64,000 bases of DNA from Norana najaformis. Its lineage: Eukaryota; Annelida; Clitellata; Crassiclitellata; Hormogastridae. Position numbers and translations under genes: made by a program. The notes beneath the pieces were generated by a model that saw only the letters and a program-made list of their open reading frames with translations, ran no database searches and was not told where the DNA came from. Below are positions 11,511 to 22,439 of this stretch, in pieces (within the stretch, counting starts at the first letter, position 1; every line of letters starts with the position of its first letter). The stretch is from positions 585,703 to 649,702 of the forward strand of contig OZ029927.1 in the NCBI GenBank assembly GCA_964023275.1. Reading direction: 5' to 3'.

Positions 11511-11645
11511 TAATTGTAATTCCGATATTTCTAAAGCGCCAAAGAAAGCCGCGCCGCGGGGACCAGCTTATTCACAGGCGCTCTGTCAAAACAAAATCGT
11601 TAGGCAAAAGGGTTCCGTTCCAGGTCAAGATCCAAGTCAGACAGA
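11510..11645 (-). mobile_element. Retroelement 3' domain, family also at 28.4 and 49.6 kb
   Basis: On the minus strand this matches 28,400-28,545 and 49,590-49,710 (both plus). Shared parts include GAGCGCCTGTGAATAA, a GCGG(C/T)(A/G)CGG stretch, GC(A/G)CTTTAGAAAT-like sequence and an ATTACG-type tail. The copies share a short open end with DFV(L/R)(T/S)ER/A-type residues. Three dispersed copies with a simple-repeat tail indicate a LINE or SINE 3' domain whose body I cannot identify. Confidence 0.65.
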
Positions 11646-11649
11646 GAGA

Positions 11650-13425
11650 CAGCGTGGCAGCTACGGTGGATGATGTTTGGGGTCGGAAAGGAGAGACAGA
11701 TAAGAGGAAGACGGGGGGATGACAACTACAGATGCAATTAAGGTAGATACTCAACAGAATTGGAGTGAATAACATGACCTTGTTTTTGCAAACAGTTGCA
11801 CTAAAATAGTTGCATTAAAACAGATGCATTAGGCGACACTAATAGTTCTGTGTAGCGAGAAATCCGAAGAACGAGCAGGAAGACAAGTTACAAGGATTAT
11901 GCTTCATCCAAGCAGTCCTATTCTGCAGCAGCCAGTAACAGTCAAACGGTTACAGATTATGAATCCACACAAAGTCAAACTAATATTCAAGACATTTAAA
12001 AGCATAAAAATGTTATCGACAGTCTATGAAAATTTCGACAACCGACCGAGCATCTGCAAGATATTAAGACGATTCAGCTGTCATCAAAATCTCATCTTAA
12101 GACTCAAGACACAAACGAATCTTCTTTGATTGACTAAATACTTACTAGACACAACCATTTTCAAAGCTGCCAATAGAAATCTTTTCCAAGTGTTAAAACC
12201 ATAGAACCTGCAAACCAGATGACCTATGCATGGACAATACTGCTACCCAATCAGGAACAGCCAAAGTAGGTCACAGCTGCTCTCGGATCTTTAATAAAAT
12301 GCAGGTTTTAAATAAATTACCGGAAAATCATTTCGTAAGTAAAAACACCATATTTGGCAAATCAGCCGTTCAGTGAGAAAAGAGAAAACGAATAACAAAT
12401 GTAAAACCCGACGAACAGAAAACGTTGTGTGCAAAATACGACACACAATGAGCCCCAATTGATCTCCCGTTAAAAGCGAATCTAAATTCTAACAAGATTT
12501 AATCGCTTAGGCTGAATAAGCAATCAGATCTAACTATAAATAATGACCGAGATCTCATAAATGATGCAGGTCCATAGTAGACTGATATCGGCCGAAGCAA
12601 AGCCTTGAAGCGCCAAGACACAATAATATCTTCTAAATGCTACTACTATCACAAGTCACTGATCCAAGACACTCAACTGGAAAGACGAACATCTTAAACA
12701 AAAGCCGTATTTGATCCATAATATTTGATTCAGTGATGAATTCAACATCCTTTGTCGTTAGAAGGTCTTCTTAAAACCTCCCAGTGGCAAAAGATTTGGC
12801 GGCAGCGATGGTCGAATTCTCATAAAGACCCGAGTTCAACTTGTCCTTGTGAGATTGTCATGTAACAACATCTTTCAACATATTTACAAAAGGCTCCTAT
12901 TGTGGCTCAATGGACTCCGGCAAATGTCACGTCGTCTGCAAGAGATCGCAGATGACGCAGGACTTGTGACTCCAAAGCAGATTCAGCAGATTCTCTCGAG
13001 ATGTTGCCATCTGGACGGCTTCGCTGGATGGCACCAAGGTCACTTGCTGCGCTGGTCCTATGGTTTGACTCTGGCTCACGGGTCATAAAGTACTTGGACT
13101 GGTAGCCAGACATCATCGGCGATGGGCTGTCGTCGTCTCTTCCAACTTCATTTCTTGCAGATGTTGCACCTAAAGATTTACGAATTTTTCAAAACGAGGT
13201 CAAAACGAGGTCTATCTAGGAACCAAAGTTAATTGAACAGCAATTCTCTAGACACCTGATCACATAATCAAGATCTAAAAGAGTAGATTAGAAAGAAGCC
13301 CAGAAACTTCTTGACGTTCATTAAGAACTTTTGCAACAATAAAGGTCAATCAGACATCCATGATGAGGAGGTAGCAAGAACGAAGAGAGAAAAGCTTTCC
13401 AACTGTTGGATTCATCTTCTCTGCA
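11650..13425. other. No recognisable gene
   Basis: AT-rich, many stops. An isolated FSDEFNILCR translation near 12,731 recalls the first catalytic Asp motif of Tc1 transposases, but no further motif supports it. The frames at 12,849-13,116 have no recognisable domain. Confidence 0.4.
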
Positions 13426-13429
13426 CTTG

Positions 13430-13840
13430 TACTTGGAGGTCTTTCTACGTAGGAATAATCACTGAGGCTTTGTTCTGAAGCGCCAACGACTGATGCCATT
13501 CCGTGCGCCGTCTGTGGCTGCAGTGAGTCGCATATTTTGCGCTCTGGAAGTTTTCCTATCTTACACATGCTAAACTGCTTTGTTCTCAGCGCGCCCTTTT
13601 CTACGGCCTCAGCCGTGTTACGGCTTTATAGAAATTGTCTTATTATTATTATTACTACTATTATTATTATTATTAGATCCCCGTGCGATAGAAGTTAATA
13701 ATTAATTAACACATGCACCTCTAAGCAGCGGTTGAAATTTCTTCTCTTTTGACAGGTAGCACTAAGCACTATCAGACATCTTGAAGGGCGCTACATAAAT
13801 GCTCTGAATGACCGGAATGAATGGAAGAAATGATGAGAAG
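13430..13840 (+). repeat. Two retroelement-type tails, (TTA)n and GCGCTACATAAATG
   Basis: GGCTTTATAGAAATTGTC followed by imperfect (TTA)n at about 13,620-13,675 looks like a LINE/SINE end. A second end lies at about 13,725-13,830. There CAGCGGTTGAAATTTCTTCT, which could encode QRLKFLL as in LINE C-termini, is followed by GGCGCTACATAAATG and GAATGA repeats. Confidence 0.45.
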
Positions 13841-13844
13841 CAAG

Positions 13845-15105
13845 AGAGAACAGCATAGAGGACGGACGGATGGTTGGACTGACTGATCCGAAACAAACAA
13901 ATTCCTTCAAGGGTGACTTCACCTCGTCTTTCAACGACTGAGCGGCGGCTGACGACAGGTTACGTAGTCAATGAGCACCGACAGAGGGCAGCACTTGTGC
14001 TCGATTCTGTGCTGCTGGTCCTCTGGCAACCGGAATGCGACGACAGGGCACCAGCGCCCCTTCCTCGTCGTCCTCCTCCTCCTCCTCCTGATGGTCCGTT
14101 GGTTGCGCTCATCCCGGTTTCGCTCAGGTGGTTGTTGGATGATCGTTTGCTCTCCAGCTGACGTAGAATTTCCATTTCCAGCTGGTCTGACAAACATAAA
14201 ACACTCGATTCACACTGAACGACATTCAGAGGTCATACAGAGATGTTGTGGCACCACATGCAGTCGTCATTAGCGATTGACTGTTGTCACAATGGCCCGC
14301 AATCTGGGTTCAAGCAGAGGAATAAGAATAAGGAGATGGCTGCGGTGAGGATGTCACTTGAGGCTCACAGACGACGACCAATGGAACTAAGGCCTCAACA
14401 GAAACTAATATGTGGAAACAGAAATTCCGAATTTAGAATCAATGGTCTGGCGTTCGTTGGAGATCTACGGTCATTGGTCTCAACAGAAGATAAAGTTCAA
14501 CTCATTTTAATTATCCAGTCACCACTCATGCCAGATGGAGTCACAAGCAACTTAAACTCACATGAGCTACTTGTTAGCTTCCTCCTTAACGACCAACTGT
14601 GAGCTGCAGTTGACGAGCTGAGCAAAGCTTGGTTTGTTTCGGAAGAGATTCTCCTTCATGCGATTTAACCATCCTTCAAAATTCTCCTTAAGACAACACA
14701 GACAGAAATTCAGATACAGAATTTTACCAACAATGAAAACAGACGTTGCTTTTCTGAGCAAACATTGTTACACAAATGTTTTCAAATGTGCATTAACAAA
14801 CATTCACAAACACACACACACTCGGACACAGTGAAATGCAGAAATTGGTGCAACACTCCAGTTGTCATATTCGGCCTTTTGTAAAGCAGATGACTTGAAC
14901 AACGACTAGTAAGGCTGTAATACTTTCGCAACGTACATATAAAGCGTCATACCAGATATACACTGGAGTCTGGATCTAATCCCAATATGAAACAAATGCT
15001 TTGCAAAACAGGAACCCAAACCAAGGTTGGCCTTAGTCTGTGGCTGTTTGTCAGCATGTGACTAGTGCTCGTAACTGAAATCATAAGTGATTAAACAAAT
15101 AACTA
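13845..15105. other. No recognisable gene
   Basis: GGAC/GGAT repeats near 13,860 and a CTCCTC tract near 14,065-14,090. Overlapping frames at 13,913-14,602 on both strands show no domain. A short (AC)n lies near 14,808-14,822. Confidence 0.4.
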
Positions 15106-15109
15106 ACTA

Positions 15110-16180
15110 AATAAATATATAATTAACTGGTAGTTGATTCCGGCAAATGGTTGCTGTTGTTGATCTTCTGCCATTCATTGGTTTCCAGCATTTCCTCTCT
15201 CTCCCACTCCAGCTCATTGGTTTGTGCCTGGCCGTTAGTATGTGGCTGGTGTTTGAAACTGAAAACTTATTAAAGACATAATGTATATATATATGCATAT
15301 ATATAAATATATATAAATAATATAAACATATTTTATATGTAGTAAATAAATTACTAAATAGATAGACTTACACAGTGGTTGTCAATTGATTCAGGCAAAC
15401 GATTGCTGTTGTTGCTCTTCTGCCTTTCCTTGGTTTCCAACATTTCCTCTTTCTCTCCCAGTCCTCATGTCATCGGTCTGTAGATGGTCGTTGGTTCGTC
15501 TGTCTAATCCTCGATATATAGCTGGTTGTCGGCGTGGGGCTGGTGCTTGAAACTGAAAAAAGGAATTAAACAAATTACTTACGCCGTATCTTGGCATTTC
15601 ATTCGCGCAAATGGTTGCTGTTGTTGCTCTTCTGTCATTCCTTGGTTTCCAGCATTTCCTCTTTCTCTCCCCTTCCCATCTCATCGGTCTGTAGCTGATC
15701 GTTGGTCTGATGGCTGGTCCTCGATATATAGCTGGTTGTAGGACTGTTGCTGGTGCTTGTAACTGAAAAAGGAATTAAACAAATTACTTATTATATAAAT
15801 AATTAATAAATATATACATTATATGATGTACTGAATAGATAAAGACTTACATCGTATCCGACATTTCATTCGCGCAAATGGTTGCTCTTCTGCGATTCCG
15901 TGGTTTCCAGCATTTCCTGAATCACCATCCTCTGCTCATCGGTCTGTGGTTGGTCGTCGGCGTGTTGTTGGTGCTTGCAACAGAAAAGGTAATTAAATTA
16001 CTTATTAAACAACTCAAATATAAATATATACATACATTTTATAATTTACTGGATAGATAAATGGTTACTGTTGTTTCTCTTCTGCCTTTCCTTGGTATCG
16101 AGCATTTCCTCTCTCTGTCTCCCTCTCTGGCTCACCGGTCTGTAGCTGATCGTTGGTCTGACGGCTGGTCCGTTGTAGTC
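15110..16180 (-). repeat. Five tandem exon-like units (~185-265-bp period)
   Basis: Five copies of a related segment recur, anchored by CAAATGGTTGCTG-like sequence near 15,142, 15,392, 15,606, 15,871 and 16,058. Read on the minus strand, units 2, 3 and 4 end at a consensus donor GTAAGT (15,371-15,366, 15,582-15,577, 15,850-15,845). Units 1, 2 and 3 begin after a TTTTCAG acceptor. Unit 3 (15,762-15,583) is exactly 180 bases and fully open, rich in Arg, Lys and Pro (for example RKRKCWKPRN). Unit 2 is 181 bases. The gap between units 3 and 2 is only 30 bases; other gaps are about 80-115 bases. Unit 4 has lost the acceptor AG. This could be a tandemly duplicated exon of a fast-evolving or dying gene, or a non-coding tandem repeat with fortuitous splice-like edges. 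Gene family not recognised. Confidence 0.55.
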
Positions 16181-16184
16181 GTAT

Positions 16185-17135
16185 TAATTTAATTCTTTTA
16201 AAGAAAGCTTATGGACACAAATGCGTCTAGGTAGCGGCTATTCTTTGTTTAGCCTACGAAGTACACGTTACCTCTAGACAGTCAGGAAATTATTATTTAA
16301 AGGACAGTCATGAATTCATAGAGCCTGCAAAAGTAAACAACTTCTAATTAAGTCTTCTGGATCCGCTGCCCTATTAATAAAAAGCATTAGAAACAATACA
16401 AACCAAATTTTAACCAACTTCGTAATAATATTTTATTTACTTTTTGAAAGACGCATTCCGAAAACTCTATTTCAACAACTTGTAAAACAAAGACACCTGA
16501 ATGAACCCTTTCATAAATTTAAATAACCCGCCCAGGAAATCAACTTCCGGCTTAATGGACTAAACCATTATCGAAGGGGTGTACAGGATAAAGAACTTTA
16601 CAACTGTAGGGGTGACAGCTTTGAAAAGTAAGTAAGTAAGCATAGCAATTAGGAACACTACTGAAATTTATGCCAACTAAGGTGGAGACGGTGTCGTGGA
16701 ACTTTGTACAATGTCGTCCGGTTGGTTAGAAAGGAAATAATCCAATTATTATGTTATATATAATTATTATAATATATTGTATTATTATTATAAATGTAAT
16801 CAGAAATAGCAAGATTGGCAAGTTTATCAGCGAGATAGGCATGTCTTAGTGCATCAAAGGTCACTGTGTTTTAGAGGGTTGTTGGAGTGAGGCTCGACTC
16901 TAAGCTAACATTTAACTAGCACGTTCGACGCTATCTGCAAGGCATAGTATTTCCACATAAAACAAATGAATCATGTTTGATCATGATTGCCACCGGAGCT
17001 TTTGAAGACAGTCTCTGGTAGTGGAGTCAGAGCTAAACTCGACAACCGTTATCCGCTACGGCGCTACAAAAATCTAACATCGCCAAACTTCAACGCAGGA
17101 ACCGGAAGGTTGCGTCACTCCTGTATTGGCAATTC
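16185..17135. other. No recognisable gene
   Basis: AT-rich DNA with a short (AAGT)n near 16,626 and an ATT/TATA-rich stretch near 16,745-16,795. No coding or element signature seen. Confidence 0.4.
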
Positions 17136-17139
17136 TTAA

Positions 17140-17502
17140 TGCTTGTTATACACCTTTTATAACGGTCCATGCTAAAGTTTCTTATTTTCTTCAATGCATC
17201 TTACACACCTTTTTATAAGGATCTGTGTTAAAGTTTTATTCTCTTCCCTTATGCATGTTAGACACCTTTGTATAACGGTGTATGCCTGTATGGTGACGTT
17301 TTATTGTCTTTCTTTAAAGAAACTTAGACATCTTTTTATAGGGGTCTTAACTAAAGTTTTATTGCCTTTCTTACTGCAGCTTACACGCATTTTTATAAGG
17401 ACCTTTGTTAAACTTTTATTTTCTTCCTTACTGAATGTTGGACACCTTTTTATAAGATGTATGGTAAAGTTTTATTGTCTTCCTTAATATATCTTAGACA
17501 TC
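17140..17502 (+). repeat. 57-58-bp minisatellite, left part
   Basis: About six degenerate copies of a unit containing TTAGACACCTTTTTATAAGG, GTCTATGGTAAAG and TTTTATTGTCTTCCTTAATG. The array is interrupted at 17,502 by a LINE insertion and resumes at 20,263. Because 57 bases is 19 codons, a frame rich in HLFIR...KVLLSSL repeats stays open for 97 codons. I read that as a period effect rather than a gene. Confidence 0.9.
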
Positions 17503-18404
17503 GATTAAGATTGGGTTATGTGAATTTAAACAACAGATTGTTCAGTCTTAAACTAGATCCCACAGGACAGTGTGATATGTGCAACGTTCATGAAGCAATC
17601 CCACATGTGCTATTATATTGTTGCACAGAACAAATTGCACAGAAACTTTGTAAGAAATGTGTTGTCAAAGATTTTGATGTTACTTTGAGAACCTTTTGTG
17701 TCATGCTGGTTTGCAGAGTAAGGTGTATTACCTATTGGAACGCATATGTATAGGTCACCTCCTATAGAATTTTAAAACTAACTGTATAGGATACACCATT
17801 TAGATGATAAATGTTTGAAAAACCCAATAAACCTATACAGGATGGTATGCTGTTATTATCATTAATGGAAATGCTCGGATTGTCATATGTTGACTGCAAT
17901 GTGTCAATATTGTATATAATGTTACCAAATAGCATGCAGTATATTTAATGAACGTGGGCTTATTGCTTTCGTTGTTCTTTTACTTGTATAGACTACACCT
18001 TGTGATGATACATGGTTGTACCACACTGTAAACATATGTACATGTAGGATATCACTCTGTTACTATCATTAATGGAAATGATAGGATTGAAAAATTTTAT
18101 ATTGTTTGCTTGTGTAAATACACAGTGTTACCAAACAGGACATAGTTTGTTTAATTAATGAGGGTTTATTTCTTTCTTTGGTTTAAAAATAAAAATGGAA
18201 AAGTCATATTTTCATACATGTGTAACTTACAAAATGTAGTTTGTTGCACATAGTCAGAGTCACGCGTTTGTTTGGAGATGTGGGCGAAATTGTATTGGAG
18301 GGAATGGATCAAATAAGGGGCGTGACACTTTCTAGTTTTGCTAAATCGTTGTGAATAATACGTCCATACAAAAACCTTACCTTACGTTCTGTTAATGTTC
18401 TGCT

Positions 18405-18476
18405 GATACATAATATCTGTTACCTAAATATCAGTATGAAACTAAGGAGTAATATGGGAAACTACGATTTATGTTA
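18405..18476 (+). repeat. 72-bp direct repeat, left of Tc1
   Basis: Starts GATACATAATATCTGTTA and ends ACGATTTATGTTA at the TA that borders the Tc1 terminus. Repeated at 19,968-20,039 with about two differences. Confidence 0.9.
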
Positions 18477-19967
18477 CAGTGGTGTGCAAAAGTTTTGAAT
18501 CACCTGCCGATTTTTGCAATTCTTTGATTCACTGCTCTGTATTGAGGTAAATAATGTTGCGGCAATAATATGCTTATGAAATAATTGTTGTCATATAGTT
18601 TGTTTACCATTTCCTAACTTTATTTCTTTGAAATAACATGACAATAAATTTTTACCACATGGTGGATAGGCCGATATGAAAAAAGTCAAAAAACCGGCCC
18701 ATGCTTCTTCTGTGTATAGTACACGTGCATGTGTTGAGATGAAATAACGAGCATTTCTCTGCGATCGTAAGCCTTCTCTATCATGTTGTGGCCTTGAAGA
18801 AGGCCGATTTTATGTGTCAGTGATGGATCAGTACTTGATGGGCCAGCCCTTGCTCTTTGCCACTTGTCTGCATCGTGTCGGCATTGAGTGGACCAGCTTG
18901 ACCAGGTGGTCATGGATTACGACACGGTTCCAGACGGCAATGAGCGACTCGATCAGCTGGCGCTTGGTGGTCGGATGTCTCTTGGATATTTTCAAGGCTA
19001 CTTTGTGCCAGAGATTCTCAATCGGATTCAGATCCGGTGATTGGGCGGGCCAGTCCAGCGTTCTGATGTTGTTCTGGTGCTTCCACTTGGTGACAATTTT
19101 GGCACGATGGCATGGCGCATTGTCATCCTGAAACAAGAACTGACGCGGGAACAGCTGCTGAGCTGATGGCAACATGCACTTCTGCAGTAGTTCGATGTAC
19201 TTGGTCGCGTTGACCGTTCCATCGACGATATGCAGACGCCCGACGCCACTGGCAGCCATGCAGCCCCAGACCATGATCTTCAGGGGATGCTTCACCGTCA
19301 GGTTCAGGCACTATGGCTTGAATTCTTCTCCAGGAAACTTCCTCACATATGTGTGTCCTTGGTTGCCAAACAAGCAGAAGGTGCTTTCATCGCTGAAAAA
19401 GCACCTTCTCAACATCTTACAACTCCAGCTGGAGTACCGCCGTGCCCACAGGATTCGGTTGCGCCTCTGGACGTCGGTCATCAGAGGCTTCCTCCGTGCC
19501 TTGCATCCCCTCAGACTGAACGGCAGGCACCGGCGACGCACTGTTGATGAGCTGACAGCGACGTTGCACTTCTCCCACCACTCACATAGCAGTTCAGGTA
19601 ACGACAGCTTGCGGTTGGCAAGAGATATGCAGTGAAGTGCGCGGTCCTGGCGTGACGTCGACGCGCGTGGACGACCGGTGCGAACCCTGTCGACCACTGA
19701 CCCCGTCTCCTTAATCTTCTTCAGAATCTGGACAACCGCGCTCCGATTGCAGCCGATTCTTCTGGCGATATGGCGGCTCGAAAAGCCCTCTTGGTCCATC
19801 ACGGACACACGAACTCGCTGCTCCATTGTGAGGTTCGGACCCTTCTTCGTGGTGCCGTTCAAGTCCCAAACTGTCGATGATACCCAGAATCCCACGTTTA
19901 TTTATAGCCGTTTCACGCGCGCAAGCTGTCTCCTACGTAATTGGTTGACAAAATAAACCTTGTAATT
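18477..19967 (-). mobile_element. Tc1-type transposon, right terminus missing
   Basis: The left terminus CAGTGGTGTGCAAAAGTTTT directly follows a TA, as in Tc1 elements. The transposase is on the minus strand. The matching inverted terminus (ending ...GCACACCACTG) is not present to the right. Instead the sequence upstream of the transposase start runs into a second copy of the left flank. It is nested in a LINE 3' UTR. Compared with the decayed LINEs around it, it looks recent. Without a right terminus it should be immobile. Confidence 0.9.
18828..19895 (-). pseudogene. Tc1 transposase (DD34E), one premature stop
   Basis: One reading frame of 356 codons with a single internal TAG at 19,313-19,311, after about 194 codons. 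Before the stop: an N-terminal helix-turn-helix region (MEQRVRVSVMDQEGFSSRHI, then NRSAVVQILKKIKETG), a GRPR motif, a second HTH-like region, and the first catalytic Asp in FFSDEST (near 19,390). After the stop, in the same frame: MVWGCMAASGVG, the second Asp in FQDDNAPCH (near 19,123), and the Glu in SPDLNPIENLW (near 19,018). Exactly 34 residues separate the second Asp from the Glu, which defines the DD34E group. Length and domain order match full-length Tc1 transposases. The enzyme would cut and paste DNA at TA sites. As written it would make only the DNA-binding half and the first Asp. Confidence 0.95.
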
Positions 19968-20039
19968 GATACATAATATCTGTTAATTAAATATCAGTAT
20001 GAAACTAAGGAGTAATATGGGAAACTACGATTTATGTTA
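19968..20039 (+). repeat. 72-bp direct repeat, right of Tc1
   Basis: Second copy of 18,405-18,476. A 72-bp flanking repeat is far too long to be a Tc1 target duplication, which is TA only. It points to repair or duplication at the site. Confidence 0.9.
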
Positions 20040-20262
20040 TGTTATGTTTGTATACTGTATAAAATTCTTTCACATATAATTAGCTAGTATTTGAAATTGC
20101 AGCCCACGGATGTTAGCTATTTTTGTAGTTTAAAGAGCAAATATGTTAACTAGCTGCATAGTGTAATGTGCAGATTGTTTGTTTGTGAAATTCCTGATTT
20201 GTTATATGACGTCAGCGGCCGCTGATGCCATGAGAAGTCGTTAAACTGATGATTAAAAAATA

Positions 20263-21095
20263 ATCTTAGACATCCTTTATAACGGTCTATGCTAAAGTTT
20301 TATTGCCTTCCATATTGGATCTTACACACATTTTATAAGGATCTTTGCTAAACTTTTGTCTTCTTTAATGCATGTTGGACACTTTTTTATAAGGGTCTAT
20401 ACTAAAGTTTTACTGCCTTCCTTAATAAATCTTAAACACCCTTTAATAAGGGTCTAGTGTAAAGTTTTATTAGCTTCCTTGTTGGCTTCCTTGCATGTTT
20501 GACACCTTCTTGTAAGTTGCATTTCCGAAGTTTTAATGTCTTCCTTAATGCAAATTTGACATCTTTTTATAAAGGGTGTATAGTAAAGTTTCATTGTCTT
20601 CCTTAATGCATCTTAGACATTCTTTTATAAAAGTCTATGGTAAAGTTTTATTGGCTACCTTTAATGCATGTTAGACACCTTTTTATAAATGTCTATGGTG
20701 AAGTTTTATTATCTTTCTTTAAAGCAATTTAGACAAATTTTATAAGGATCTGTGGTAAAGATTTATTCCCTTCCTTATTGCATCTTACACCTTTTTATAG
20801 GGATCTTTGTTAAACTTTTTTGTTTTCAATAATGTATGTTAGACATCTTTTTATAACGGTCTATGCTAAAGTTTTATTGGCTTCCTTAACGCATCTTAGG
20901 CATCCTTTTATAAGTGTCTATGGTAAAATTTTATTGTCTGCATCTTAGATACCTTTTTATAAGGGTCTATGGTAAAGTTTTTTTGTATTCCTTAGCGCAT
21001 ATTAGACACCTTTTTATAAGTTGCATTGCCGAAGTTTTGTTGTCTTCCTTTGTTGTCTTCCTTAATGCATGTTGGACACCTTTTTATAAGGGTGG
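20263..21095 (+). repeat. 57-58-bp minisatellite, right part
   Basis: About fourteen degenerate copies of the same unit as at 17,140-17,502. It ends at a CATG/CATA microsatellite. Confidence 0.9.
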
Positions 21096-21185
21096 ATGCA
21101 TGCATGCATGCATACATACATACACACACATACACACACATACATACATACATGCATACATACATAGTTACATACACATGAACAC
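21096..21185 (+). repeat. (CATG/CATA/CACA)n microsatellite
   Basis: GCATGCATGCATGCATACAT followed by mixed ACAC and CATA units. A similar CATA-rich microsatellite borders copy B of the duplication at 52,200-52,275. Confidence 0.9.
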
Positions 21186-21665
21186 AAATGTAAATCTCTT
21201 AAATTTCTGAGCGCTACACAAGAGCTGCGTCAGGGAGACCCGCAATTTATGTGGCGCAAACTCCTTGGCCTCCGTTTGCCTCTTTTCATTAAGCTCCGTT
21301 CTAAGACCACGGGGTCTGTTTGTTCGTGGCGCCTCTTATCAGTTTCTCAGGAAGTACAGCTACATAAATTTACATTTGTACATGCGTTATATCAAATCAA
21401 GTCTTTGTGTACATAGTACAATACACTCAAATATAGTGGTTTTTCAAATCATTTCCACGTTAACTGTATTCAATTGACACCGATCATCGTTCTCGATTGG
21501 CGTCAAATGCATTAAGCTGCCAATGCAGAAAGAAAGATAAGGGTTAGGGTTAGGGTTATCCAATCTAAGAAAACTTCTATGGCGCCGTTATTATAATGTA
21601 CTCGATCGTAACTTGAAGTGAAATTTAGGTGAAACATCACAATCTGCCTATCTTAAAACAGAAAG
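21186..21665. repeat. Unique spacer with a short interstitial telomere repeat
   Basis: Mostly unrecognised. TAAGGGTTAGGGTTAGGGTT at about 21,539-21,558 is roughly three telomere units on the plus strand, about 110 bp before the left edge of duplication copy A. The matching flank of copy B has none. Confidence 0.8.
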
Positions 21666-21751
21666 ATCTAATGTTTTCACCCAGCGACCCACTAACCATG
21701 GCCCTGGTTCCTATTTCTAAGTGACATTGCGGACGAAAAAAATTTGTTAAA

Positions 21752-22300
21752 GATAACAAAAACAATAACAACAACGAAAACAATAACAACAACGAAAACA
21801 ATAACAACAACGATAACAATAACAACAACGATAACAATAACAACAACGATAACAATAACAACAACGATAACAATAACAACAACGATAACAATAACAACAA
21901 CGATAACAATAACAACAACGATAACAATAACAACAACGATAACAATAACAACAACGAATACAATAACAACAACGATAACAATAACAACAACGATAACAAT
22001 AACAACAACGATAACAATAACAACAACGATAACAATAACAACAACGATAACAATAACAACAACGATAACAATAACAACAACGATAACAATAACAACAACG
22101 ATAACAATAACAACAACGATAACAATAACAACAACGATAACAATAACAACAACGATAACAATAACAATAACAACAACGCTAACAATAACAACAACGCTAA
22201 CAATAACAATAACAACAACGATAACAATAACAACAACGATAACAATAACGATAACGATACCAACAACGATAACGATACCAACAACGATAACATTAACAAT
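21752..22300 (+). repeat. 18-bp satellite (AACAATAACAACAACGAT)n, copy A
   Basis: About 30 units, very uniform in the middle. The right end shifts to AACGAT/ACCAAC variants. Translated it gives Thr-Ile or Leu-Ser repeats up to 255 codons long, none of which look like genes. The copy-B array is about 210 bp shorter and more mixed. Confidence 0.97.
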
Positions 22301-22439
22301 GTTAGTTTTAATAATGATAGCTCGTGCAGCAAGATCTGCTTAAACATCGTCGCAACAGCCGCAAAGTTTGAATCACTAAAATTTTTGGGTTTCCAGCTCT
22401 TCAAAAATCGTAAAAACTTAAAACTATAAACAACCTTCT

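Larger units (their letters stand above)
17503..20262 (+). mobile_element. LINE 3' end inserted in the minisatellite
   Basis: The left edge starts with codons for RLRLGYVNLNNRLFSL, then CDMCNVHEAIPHVLLYC (about 17,503-17,640). This C..C....H....C zinc-binding block is typical of the C-terminus of several non-LTR retrotransposons. A long 3' UTR follows, with two direct repeats of roughly 200 bp (about 17,790-17,995 and 17,996-18,190), and the right edge ends in GATTAAAAAATA. ATCTTAGACATC at 17,491-17,502 and 20,263-20,274 may be the target duplication, but the motif also belongs to the host minisatellite. A Tc1 element sits inside the UTR. Confidence 0.7.

Noticed and set aside
12720..12790. 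Second Tc1 transposase remnant (FSDEFNILCR)
   Set aside because: Only one short motif-like string; no second Asp or Glu motif follows in order.
18814..19956. Several plus-strand frames up to 153 codons
   Set aside because: Opposite strand of the Tc1 transposase.
21637..22404. 255-codon Leu-Ser and 199-codon Thr-Ile frames (also 52,279-52,763)
   Set aside because: Generated by the 18-bp satellite; no start context or domain.
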